DNA from: Bidens hawaiensis | Taxonomy: Eukaryota > Streptophyta > Magnoliopsida > Asterales > Asteraceae | Assembly: GCA_021521415.1 (NCBI GenBank) | Contig: JAIQDT010003861.1 | Coordinates: 186,001-250,000, forward strand | Direction: 5' to 3' | Length of the DNA stretch: 64,000 bases | In this document: positions 1 to 8,545 of the stretch, piece after piece | Layout: each line of letters begins with the position of its first letter | Position numbering within the stretch: position 1 is the first letter of the stretch | Made by a program: the position numbers and the translations under genes | The notes under the pieces: generated by a model | What the model was told of the DNA's origin: nothing | The model's input: only the letters and a program-made list of their open reading frames with translations | Database searches by the model: none

Positions 1-1071
1 CCGTTAACATATGATTTCTTTAACTAGCATGATATCCTAAGCAAAGCTATTTTCGGATTACCAAGACTTAGAGAAATACATCATAACTTATATCTCATCA
101 TTTCTAAGTACAATATAAGGATCCATGTTTCGATAATGTATCAAAGTATTTCTATCTTTCAAGAACATGAATCGATCATGAACGATTTCCAATATAATTG
201 ATAATCACCAACTTTGAATTAGTATTTTAAGATGGTGAAACATTTCTCATCAAAAGATAATTGTAAGATAACCATGTACTTTACCAAATTAAACCACATG
301 TTTTATATAATCATCAAGTAAAACAAAGCTTCTTCATAGATTTTAGATGGTAAATGGAGTTTAGCTCATAATGAGCATAATGATAAACATTAAGATGAAT
401 GATGATAACAGATACATGATTAAACTTGGAATGATCTAACCAGATGTAGATGAATCTTCCTTCTTAATGATGGTGATGATGGTTGATGGTGGTGATCTCT
501 ATGCCTTCAAACTCTTCACTAAACCTTCTATGTGAGTGTTAGTGTGTGTTTTTATAAGTGAAAACCGGATAGAATTCTTTTCAAGGCACACCAAATGAGT
601 GTAACATGAGCCAGTATTTATAGGCAATCTGGATAGTGAGGCACGGCCCCGTGCTTGATGAGCACGCCCCCGTGCATTTTTATGACATGTGCCGGATTTG
701 TTTTGTCTTTTCTGTGACGTGGCCACGGCCCCGTGTTTGGTAGGCACGGCCTCGTGGTTTTTAGTGACATGTGCTCAATTCTTCTTTGTCTTTTATGTGT
801 TTCTCGTACATGGCCCCGTGTTTGGTAGGCACGACCCCGTGCTTGTGCTTCCAGATTTTGTCTTTTCTTGTGTTCAGAAGCATGGGGGCGTGTTTCTTTG
901 TTTTCTTTTATTTTTCTTCGTCTTTTCGCTTGTTTCTTCATTTGGGGATCAGTTTCACCTTAAATTATGTTTTATTATGATAAGTAGCCTTTTATGCTAT
1001 GTTATTTGATAGAAATTGCAGTTTTTAGAGATTATTTGATGCCGGAAAGATGTAAATTTTTATGTATATCA
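1..1071 (-). repeat. Athila 3' LTR, truncated by window edge
   Basis: This matches 12855-13956 with few differences. In element orientation it starts TGATATACAT, directly after a purine-rich tract. The TATA-like box reads CTATAAATA on the minus strand at about 615-624. About 680 bp should lie left of the window, judging from the complete right copy. U3 contains several GC-rich near-palindromes (641-900). Confidence 0.92.
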
Positions 1072-1110
1072 AACATCCCCACACTTGAACATTGCTTGTC
1101 CTCAAGCAAT
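1072..1110 (-). promoter_or_regulatory. Polypurine tract and adjacent 8-bp stem-loop
   Basis: On the minus strand the purine-rich AAGTGTGGGGATGTT abuts the 3' LTR, as expected for the plus-strand DNA primer. Just upstream (1091-1110) is a perfect 8-bp hairpin, ATTGCTTG and CAAGCAAT around an AGGA loop in transcript sense. A second hairpin with a different stem but the same loop sits at 2519-2538. Confidence 0.8.
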
Positions 1111-1530
1111 CTTCTTATAAATATTCTCTAAAAACAGCAAGCTTAGATTATAACCATCCCTTAAGTGAGCTTCCAAGAAGATGAAACAAAATAACCAATT
1201 TTTTAGTGATAGTTAAAAAGGAACTTTTTTTTGTGAGCTTCCATTTATGCAAAATGTCACGTTCTCACAATGTTCACTCACACTCGGTTTTATATCTGAT
1301 CATACCTGTGATGTATGTATGTGAGCATTCTTAGTCAAAATGTAACCTGTGATAAATAAGCTTGTAACAAGTTCGAATCTCCACCTTTTAAAGGGTTGCA
1401 TAGATCATAAGGTAAAAGGGTTTGGTTTTGTGTGAATAGGGATTTGGTATTTTGTGGTGGTTCAAGGGTTAATGAGGATGGTAAATACAACTTCCACTGA
1501 TTGTCGGGAGTCTTAAGATGTCTTTAATGG
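1111..1530. other. Athila 3' untranslated region
   Basis: Non-coding sequence between the hairpin and the small zinc-finger ORF. It is AT-rich, with no open frame or repeat that I can assign. Confidence 0.5.
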
Positions 1531-1992
1531 TTAGCTCCTTTTCTCCGAGTTGTTGTTGTTGTTGTTTTTTTTATATATACCTATTGACTCTTTTAAGGTC
1601 AAATCGTCAATACCAGTTTTATCGAGGATGTGTTTCAATTCTTCCTCAATCCTGTTCTGAATATAACTTCCAACTCTAATGGATCGTTCGGCTTTGAGCC
1701 TAATAGCCCCCACCCTCATTAGTTCGGTATATTCATGTTGAGACTGAGTTTGACTTTTTCTACATCTTCCTTCGTGGGACCAGTTTCCGCAACCTAAGCA
1801 TCGTTCATATCTTTTTGCTCTTCTCTTCATTGCGTTTTTGGAAATTCCACAGAATGGTGGCCTTTGTTCTTCTTGGCACCACTTTTTCCTCACCTCATTG
1901 CTAAAGAGAAAGATTCTCTCCCTAAGTTTTGGAGGCAACCTAGATTTTGTGAAGTGTATGCAGCAAAGGAAATTGAAATCGAAAGAATGCAT
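1531..1992 (-). CDS. Basic zinc-finger ORF resembling plant-virus nucleic-acid-binding proteins
   Basis: A 153-residue ORF in the sense of the Athila element, in its 3' region. A stop lies three codons before the first Met, so the start is at 1992 or later. Near residues 50-75 it has an Arg/Lys-rich stretch (KNAMKRRAKRYERC) leading directly into C-x2-C-x4-H-x3-C (CLGCGNWSHEGRC). This basic-patch-then-finger layout, with a preceding G-x-S, is that of the small 3'-proximal nucleic-acid-binding proteins of carlaviruses, vitiviruses and relatives (family knowledge), many of which affect RNA silencing. Size and layout fit, but I have no alignment. The C-terminus is an Asn/Lys low-complexity run from a trinucleotide repeat. 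It could instead be a retroelement accessory protein. No frame-breaking change is visible. Confidence 0.4.
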   Translation of the reverse strand: MHSFDFNFLCCIHFTKSRLPPKLRERIFLFSNEVRKKWCQEEQRPPFCGISKNAMKRRAKRYERCLGCGNWSHEGRCRKSQTQSQHEYTELMRVGAIRLKAERSIRVGSYIQNRIEEELKHILDKTGIDDLTLKESIGIYKKNNNNNNSEKRS

Positions 1993-2064
1993 TTCCAGTT
2001 ATTTATGGTCTTCCGGTAAAAGACCAGTGTTGTATTTTACAGGGTGAAAATGGATAGAGTGATC

Positions 2065-2066
<2 letters not shown>

Positions 2067-2095
<29 letters not shown>
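2067..2095. repeat. Poly-T tract (poly-A on minus strand)
   Basis: A homopolymer of about 29 bases lies just upstream of the zinc-finger ORF on the minus strand. It could be a retroposition scar or simple slippage. It creates a spurious lysine-rich ORF (2003-2221). Confidence 0.8.
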
Positions 2096-2995
2096 GTTAA
2101 GGTTTTTAGGTTTTGTAACTTGGTAACGGGTTTGATGGAATTGTGTCAATGTTACCTTCTTCCTTATACAACGCTTCGTGCGGTCTTGAAATGAATAATT
2201 GCGACAAGTTCTAAAACACATGAAACATAAGACTCACTCAAAGCTTCCGAAAAAATTATTTATATGGCATGAGGTTTATCTCACAGTAACGGAGGAATTG
2301 GGTATTAACGTCGTGTTTTGCATATATTTATTCTCAATATTACAAAACTTCTTTATAATTTTTCACTTTATGATTGGTTATTTGCAAAAAATTTCTTGGT
2401 TTTCTTTTTAGGTTTAGAATAATCTTTGTTGCTGCAAAAATATTTGTTGTTTTAGAGAAGTTTTATAATTAGTTGGACAAACAATTGGTCAAGTAATTCC
2501 CCTCCTCACACTTGAAACTCACATTGTCCTCAATGTGACAAGATTCAAGAAAATATAAAAATTCTAATTGAGTATTATGAGTAAAAATGGAGAGTTACTT
2601 CCCTACGGGTCAACCAAATTTCGACAGAGCCTCCCCTGTTTTTCGTCCGTTTTCCTGTTTTTGTACATGTATAATATAAAACTGCAAACATCCACAAACA
2701 ACCAAGCATAAACTGCGGAAATTTGGGAATGGAATCATCCATCCCTTGCCCTATCGGGCTAAATTAGTACCTAGCATAATGTCTTTGGCACCCATGGCAA
2801 TAAAAATATCCAAACCAACATAAAAACAAACAAACAAGTACGACGGAAAGTAAATTGTTTAAAACACACATAATAACTTCATAAAATACTACCAACCCAT
2901 GCTCGTGTCCATGCCCAACCTACCTGTGTTGCCCATCATCAGTTACCCGTGTCCGGGTCAAACGGTCCCAACTGCCTGTCCATGCGATAGCCCAA
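2096..2995. other. Athila 3' spacer with second hairpin and purine tract
   Basis: No coding frame recognised. At 2519-2538 a perfect 8-bp hairpin (TCACATTG with CAATGTGA, loop TCCT on plus) is followed in element sense by AAGTGTGAGGAGGGGAAT, repeating the layout next to the true polypurine tract. It looks like an internal second polypurine module. Confidence 0.6.
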
Positions 2996-4198
2996 TCATT
3001 CAATCTCTCGCCTCGTTGCTTCATACTCGTCTTCTCGCTGTGCATCGGAGGCAGCCATCTGCTCGTTGATCCTGTTAAATGAGGCGGTAGTGTTAGTTGA
3101 GAATTGATCGATATGTCCATATATACCCTCCAAGGAGTATCGGCTGTCGTGTGACGAGCTGGGACCGGCCCCTGATGAATATGGACCTCCTCTCTGACGG
3201 TAAGTTTGGCGGCGGCTTTGTCTAGGTGGTGATTGTCGTCTTTCAGGCACATCTTGTATCATCATCTTAGCTGGGTCTTTTGGATCCCAAACTTGGTTGT
3301 TCTTATCACAAAACCTCCACACATTCGGGCTGATTTGCTGGATCATTTGCATGCTTTCACAGTAATCAAGGTTGAGAGCTATCGGGTCTGGGCTTCGAGT
3401 TCCTTCTGTATCTGCACCATAGGCCTCATAAAGGTTGCGGATCCACGGACTACCGAAGATCGGAGTATTTCCTCGGGCACTCGCATTTGTCATGAAGAGT
3501 TTGCAAAATAGAATTGTGATATTGCATGCTAGATTGTTTTTTATGCAGTATAATGCCCAAAGATCCCTCAGGTTGACAACCCCTTCGCTCTGTCCTCGAG
3601 TTGTGACGGTGTGACTGAGCAAACGGTGGTTGTATCTCATGAGCGGGTCACGCAGTGCTGTGCTTTTTGAAAGGCTTGGTTTGTACTTTGTTGTTCCATA
3701 ACTTAACTGTTCCCAAGCTTCTTCCCTTATGTCACCTGCTTCAGCTTCATCATCATCACCTTCATCTGTAAACGTTGTTTTAGCCTCGAACCAGATGTCT
3801 GAGTCGGTTTCCTCGGTCGTGTAAATTCCCAAATCAATTCCGAGCTACGTGACAGAAGTTTTATGCCATATATCCCCACATCGGAACTCGATTGCCTCTA
3901 CATCCCACATGTCAAACTTTTTCTTTTTCATATTGAACGAGGCCAGGAATTCCTTTGTAAGTTCCAGCACCGCTTCCCCTGTTTGGCCCAAAACCCGTCT
4001 CCAAGGTCCCTTCACAATGTTCTCATAACGGTTCCATTGGTTGACGTGTCTCAGAGTGTCTTCACAAGCATAGAAGTTGGATTCTGGATACCTTTTATTG
4101 AGATAAGTTAATCTTGTGTTTGCTTTTCTGTCCTTTGCTTTGTGGTTTCCGAAGACTACGAATGCATGAACTTCTTCTCCATACTCGGCCATCTGCAA
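2996..4198 (-). pseudogene. Athila ORF-1/env-like gene with one nonsense codon
   Basis: Two open blocks in one frame (4198-3845 and 3844-2996) are separated only by TAG at 3845-3847, probably from CAG. The joined frame is about 400 codons. The conserved middle has an RDPLMRYNHRLLSHTVTTRG-type block, then RDLWALYCI, typical of the Athila ORF-1 family (family knowledge; function unknown). The C-terminus is Arg/Gln/Ser-rich and then helical. No convincing signal peptide or membrane span is visible, so a true envelope role is unsupported. ATGGCCGAG at the N-terminus is preceded by a TTTGGGTGTAAATTGCAG acceptor-like tract, so it may have been expressed from a spliced RNA. It lies 2.3 kb downstream of pol. 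Confidence 0.75.
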
Positions 4199-4256
4199 TT
4201 TACACCCAAATTATTTAAAACTCGTGAAAAACTTTTCAATTTGCTGAAACAGAGAG

Positions 4257-4306
4257 CAAAGCACGGCGGCGTGCTTTTAGAAGCACGACCCCGTGCTGTT
4301 GCTTCT
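4257..4306 (-). repeat. GC-rich paired near-palindrome, copy 1
   Basis: AAGCACGGCGGCGTGCTTTT is followed by a second AAGCACGACCCCGTGCT unit. The same paired unit recurs five more times up to 6400 and several times in both LTRs. It sits just upstream (minus sense) of the env-like ORF. Confidence 0.8.
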
Positions 4307-5048
4307 GGTTCAGTTTCCTTTGTTGTTTGACTTTTGGTTGACCACGATTCGTATTGTTTTGGGCACAGCTTCGTGTTTCTAATACTGATTTCTAACTTAC
4401 TCAGAATCGAACCCTCGTTCTAACTGGTTATATCAATTAGGTTTAAAGGTGTGTCGGTTATTTTATGCCAAACCCGAATTGTCTCTTTCAATTAAACCCT
4501 AACCATCAAACATTCAACAATCTATTCATCATTTGCAAGCAAAATAACCCATATCCTCTTCGGGTTTAGACCCGATTTGGTCTAATTGAGTGATTTTAGG
4601 GTTAAACTAAACCTAAAAATGACGAATTTGAACAATGCAATTGTTAAATCAAAATACCTTAGGTTTAGAATTGAAGATTTGATGAAGAAATTAACGAAAT
4701 ATTGGATGGTCGGCGGTTTTCCGGTTCAGAACGCAGTGAATGTCAGGGTTGGTGGTTGTAAAAAGTTATTTTGTTAAGTTAGAACTCATAACTGCTCTGT
4801 GACAAAAGACACGGCCCTGTGCTTTTGGAAGCACAGTACCGTGCTGCTTAGTGCCGACAGTGTTAATTTGAAATTTTGTTTATTTTCGAGCTGGTTCGTG
4901 TTTTATTTTCTGGTTAGTTTAACATGGTAATTAAAAATTATAAACTTCATTAAAACATAGAACTTAAAACTAAAGACATAATTAAACATGAAATGAAAAG
5001 TACAACAACAACTCTCGATCCTAACACATAGTACTAGCGGAAACAACT
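4307..5048. other. Athila internal spacer with GC palindrome copy 2
   Basis: No coding frame recognised. A second GC-rich pair sits at 4808-4853 (CACGGCCCTGTGCTTTTGG, then AAGCACAGTACCGTGCTG). The rest is AT-rich and may include an untranslated leader or intron of the env-like transcript. Confidence 0.5.
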
Positions 5049-5390
5049 TCAACGGCCACCACTTCCGAATAAGTCCTGGATGTGTTGTGGTTCTCGTTTG
5101 GCTTCCAAAAGTTCGTCAAACTTTTTGTTGAGCGTAACGATTTCTCTATTGAGAAAGTTAAGTTTGGAAGTCACATATTTGTGGTAGCCATCCACAACAT
5201 AGAAGTTCTTGAACCTAAGCAGGTTGACTTTGTTAATTAACTCGACTACTCGAGCCTCGGTTTGCATGTTGCTCTCAACTTGATCTCTTATTATGCATTG
5301 GAGTCTCTTGACCTCCTCCTCAAGGTATAAGGAGGATTCATGTTGTTTCCCCTTTTTCACTGGCCTCTATTCAACCCTTTTCCCTTCCAT
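5049..5390 (-). pseudogene. Small coiled-coil ORF (ORF-C) of the Athila 3' region
   Basis: The ATG at 5390 opens a 114-codon frame interrupted only by TAG at codon 8 (context KRVE, stop, RPVK). Downstream it is open: Glu/Lys/Leu heptads from about residue 25 to 100, ending in QDLFGSGGR. It shares an E-A/M-R-V/L-V-x-L-x-x-x-V block and an FG-G-G tail with the ORF at 5871-6149, suggesting duplication. On the minus strand it is preceded by a TATA-like CTATATAAT (5439-5447) and two GC-rich palindromic pairs, so it may have its own promoter. Function unknown. Confidence 0.5.
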
Positions 5391-5438
5391 TTAGGTAAGT
5401 TGTGTTTGGTGTGAATGGAATAGTGAGTTTATGCATGC

Positions 5439-5447
5439 ATTATATAG
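5439..5447 (-). promoter_or_regulatory. TATA-like box for ORF-C
   Basis: The minus strand reads CTCTATATAATGC about 50 bp before the ATG at 5390, with a CA-rich leader between. It follows GC-rich repeats at 5462-5512, the same order as in the LTR promoter. Confidence 0.45.
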
Positions 5448-5461
5448 AGACTGGAAAGTTG

Positions 5462-5622
5462 AACACGACACCGTGCTTTTAGAAACACGGCCCCGTGCTG
5501 CTAGAGGAATAAATGTTTCTGAGTCAGAGAAGTGTACGGAGTTAGCGCGTATCATGCTGAAGATTATGGGGTGACCACGGCCTCGTGCTTAGGAATGCAC
5601 GGCCCGTGCTTTTTATCACTGT
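5462..5622 (-). repeat. GC-rich paired near-palindromes, copies 3 and 4
   Basis: Two paired units, at 5462-5512 and 5573-5622, each with CACGG-N-CCGTGCTT and its reverse half. Direct sequence observation; they lie upstream of ORF-C. Confidence 0.8.
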
Positions 5623-5870
5623 TACTTTCTTTGTAATTTCCAGCAAGATGCAAGGTCGGGAATTCTTAGAATGACGTTTATTATGATAATTTAAAAGTTT
5701 GGTCATCTAAAAATTACGTTTCATTAAAATAAAAGTCCTAGAACAATTAAGGGATAAGCCCAGGTTTTCGTAAGAAAAGAAAATATTCGGGTTAAGCCCG
5801 AAGTCCTAACACATTGTGCTTAATGCACTTGTTTACACATAAAAACAGGAAATTAAGTTTCTTAGAGTTC

Positions 5871-6149
5871 CTAGAAAGGCTCTCCTCCTCCGAATGGTCC
5901 TGGTGGTGGAAAGTACGTGAAACCAAGAACTTGAAACTGGAGTTGTTCATTGATGTCTCAGAGTTCCATTTTCATGTTTTCCACTGATTCGGTGAGTTGC
6001 ACGAGACGCATCTCAGCAAGGAGATTCATTTCGGTGAGTTCTTTCACGAGTTCTTGAAGTTTCAAGAGAAGCTCGGTTTTGGAAACATGGCGGGCATTGT
6101 TTCTCGGATGTCGGGAAACGGGGATTGCTTCACTCATCTCAGTTGGCAT
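5871..6149 (-). pseudogene. Small coiled-coil ORF (ORF-B), duplicate of ORF-C
   Basis: 93 codons from the ATG at 6149 to the TAG at 5871, broken only by TGA at 5958-5960 (context MKMEL, stop, DINEQ; likely CGA to TGA). The core has leucine heptads (TELLLKLQELVKELTEMN) and the C-terminus PPPGPFGGGEPF. It is comparable to ORF-C at 5049-5390. It is preceded on the minus strand by TTATAAAAGG (about 6214-6223), a short CAA-rich leader and two GC-rich palindrome pairs. Function unknown. Confidence 0.5.
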
Positions 6150-6213
6150 GTTGAATTTTCAGAGGTTATTGGTTTGGTTTTGGTTTGTGCAAAGAATTCA
6201 ATGACACAAGGTG

Positions 6214-6224
6214 CCTTTTATAAC
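6214..6224 (-). promoter_or_regulatory. TATA-like box for ORF-B
   Basis: The minus strand reads GGTTATAAAAGGC about 65 bp before the ATG at 6149 and directly downstream of GC-rich repeats at 6236-6286. Confidence 0.5.
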
Positions 6225-6235
6225 CAACCAGTAAG

Positions 6236-6398
6236 CCAAGCACGGTACCGTGCTTTTGGAAGCACGCCCCCTGTGTCTTTGTTCTGACAATTCTCTTGCA
6301 AGCCAGTCTGACTGAGATTTTTTTGCAGCGAAGATGCCGGCCCGCATTATTAGGCATGGGACCTTGCTTTTGAAAGCACGCCCCCATGGTTTTTTTTT
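6236..6398 (-). repeat. GC-rich paired near-palindromes, copies 5 and 6
   Basis: Paired units at 6236-6286 (AAGCACGGTACCGTGCTTTT) and 6351-6398. The first contains a perfect palindrome, AGCACGGTACCGTGCT. Confidence 0.8.
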
Positions 6399-6539
6399 TG
6401 AGTTTACTTATTTACAAGGCCTAGTTTTGTGAAGGTCTTTGCCAGACCTTGTTTCCTTGATTTATTATTCAAGAAATTTGGAGGGTTAATACCTCCAAAA
6501 CTTCTTTAAGTGGGCCATCGATATATGGCTTTAATCGAT

Positions 6540-7789
6540 GTCCATTACCTTGAACTTTTAGCCATTTGAATTTGAAATTTTGATTGTCCCATAGTCAAAA
6601 ACTGATTCAACTATGTACGGTCCTGTCCATCGGGATTTCAATATTCCTGGGAAAAGACGTAAATGAGCGTTGTATAACAGTACACGATCGTCAGTTTGAA
6701 ATTTTTTGTTTCCTTTTAAATGGGCGTCGTGTATGCGTTTAGTCTTTTCCTTATAAGACCAGGAATTTTCGTAGGCCAATGTTCTCAGTTACTTGAGCTC
6801 ACGAATTTGATCTTCCCGGTTTATTCCGGTGGACGTTAGATCAAAATTCACTGCTTTGAGGGCCCAGTAGGCTTTGTGCTTTAACTCTACCGGCAGATGA
6901 CATGCCTTCCCAAAAACGAGGTTGAAGGGTGTCGTTCGTATAGGCGTTTTGTAGGCCGTCCTGAGGGCCCACAAAGCGTCATCTAACTTTTCTGCCCAAT
7001 TTTTGTGATTCATTCCTACAGTTCTTTCTAAAATTCTCTTAATTCCTCGATTTGAGACCTCTACCTGCCCACTGGTCTGAGGGTGATATGGTGTTTCCAG
7101 TCGGTGATGGACCCCATATCGTGCTAAGACTTTGTCCATTAGAGCGTTACATAAGTGGGTACCTCTGTCGCTGATTAGGGATTTTGGAGTACCGAATTGT
7201 GAAAAAAACTTTTTCAGAAATCGTACAACTACCCGAGCATCGTTAGTGGGAAGAGCTTGTGCTTCTACCCATTAGACACGTAGTCGACTGCTACAAGGAT
7301 GTACTTATTCCCGATTGAGTTAGGAAATGGGCCCATGAAATCTATTCCCCATACATCAAAGATCTCACAAATTTGAATGCCCTTTTGAGCCATCTCATTT
7401 TTCGATGAGATGTTCCCGGCTCTTTGACAAGCATCGCATGCTTGGATCAAAGTATGTGTATCTTTGTATATAGTGGGCCAGAATAATCCTACATCAAACA
7501 CTTTCCTGACCGTAGTGGCGGTACTATGGTGTCCACCTGTTGGTCCTTCATGGCACTGTTTGAGAATGTCTAAGGCCTCCTTGCCTGCTACGCACCTACG
7601 AATAACTTGATTCGCACCTATTCTAAACACGTATGGATCTTCCCAGAAGTAAAACTTAAGATCGGAGAAGAATTTCTTCCGCTGTTGATGGGTAAGTCCT
7701 TTCCTTAGGATTCTACAAGCTAGATAATTTGCGAAGTTGGCATACCAAGGACTTTCGTCTTTTTCTTCTATGACTTCTTGAATGCGCAT
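6540..7789 (-). pseudogene. Athila integrase
   Basis: An HHCC zinc-binding region (about 7430-7560: [11 protein letters not shown], then CDACQRAG) precedes the catalytic core. Catalytic residues visible are Asp in [11 protein letters not shown], Asp in SDRGTHLCN, and Glu in [13 protein letters not shown] one-base loss near 7265 (VDYVSNG, stop) shifts the frame; a TAA at 6789-6791 follows REDQIRELK, after which the C-terminal DNA-binding part continues to about 6540 (RWTGPYIV). It is fused downstream of RNase H as part of pol. Its normal role is strand transfer of element DNA into the host chromosome; this copy is inactive as written. Confidence 0.93.
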
Positions 7790-8545
7790 GAGAATTTCAT
7801 GTGGGAAATTATCATTGATAATTTGTTTGTGAAGTTCTTCAGGAGTTGGACATTCTAAGCGTGAAAGATGGTCGGCAGCTACATTCTCTGCCCCCTTTTT
7901 GTCCTTGACCTTGATGTCAAATTCTTGGAGTAGTAGGATCCATCGGATGAGTCTGGGTTTGGCATCCTGTTTGTTGAATAGGTAACGTATTGCGGCATGA
8001 TCGGTGTAAACTATGGTTTTGGAAAGAACTAGGTATGATCTAAATTTTTCAAAGGCAAATACTACTGCTAGTAACTCTCTTTCTGTTGTGGTGTAATTTT
8101 ATTGTGTACTGTTCAGAGTTTTACTTGCATAGTAAATTGGGTGAAAGTGTTTTTCTTTGCGTTGTCCGAGTATGGCTCCAACTGCAAAGTCACTTGCATC
8201 GCACATGATTTCGAATGGAAGGGTCCAATCGGGTGTGGTCATGATTGGTGCGTTGACAAGTTTGTCTTTTAATGTATTGAATGATTCAACACATTCCTCA
8301 GAGAAGACGAATGGTGCGTCTTTCTCCAGAAGTTTGGTCATAGGTCTTGAGATTTTTGAAAATTCTTTTATGAAGCGGCGGTAGAAACATGCGTGACCTA
8401 GAAAACTTCTAATGGCTTTGACTGAAGTTGGCGGTGGAAGTTTGGATATGGTTTCTATTTTGGCCTTATCAACTTCTAGTCCGTCTTGAGAAATTTTGTG
8501 ACTGAGAACAATGCCTTCCTTTACCATAAAGTGGCATTTTCCCAG
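7790..8545 (-). pseudogene. Athila RT thumb and RNase H
   Basis: From about 8527 the frame encodes the RT connection (FLGHACFYRRFI), then RNase H (DASDFAVGAILGQ, KHFHPIYYASKTLN). TAA at 8099-8101 interrupts after NSTQ; the same frame continues with [26 protein letters not shown] and [11 protein letters not shown], then runs into integrase. It is separated from the RT palm block by a frameshift near 8530-8545. RNase H would remove the RNA strand during reverse transcription. Confidence 0.92.

Noticed and set aside
689..1009. Cys/Phe/Val-rich plus-strand ORFs in the left LTR, and the copies at 13489-13872
   Set aside because: They arise from the GC-rich palindromes and T-rich LTR sequence, antisense to the element, with no conserved start or domain.
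2003..2221. Lysine-rich ORF
   Set aside because: Produced by the poly-A tract on the minus strand.
2996..4198. True envelope glycoprotein
   Set aside because: No signal peptide or transmembrane segment seen; only Athila ORF-1-type blocks.
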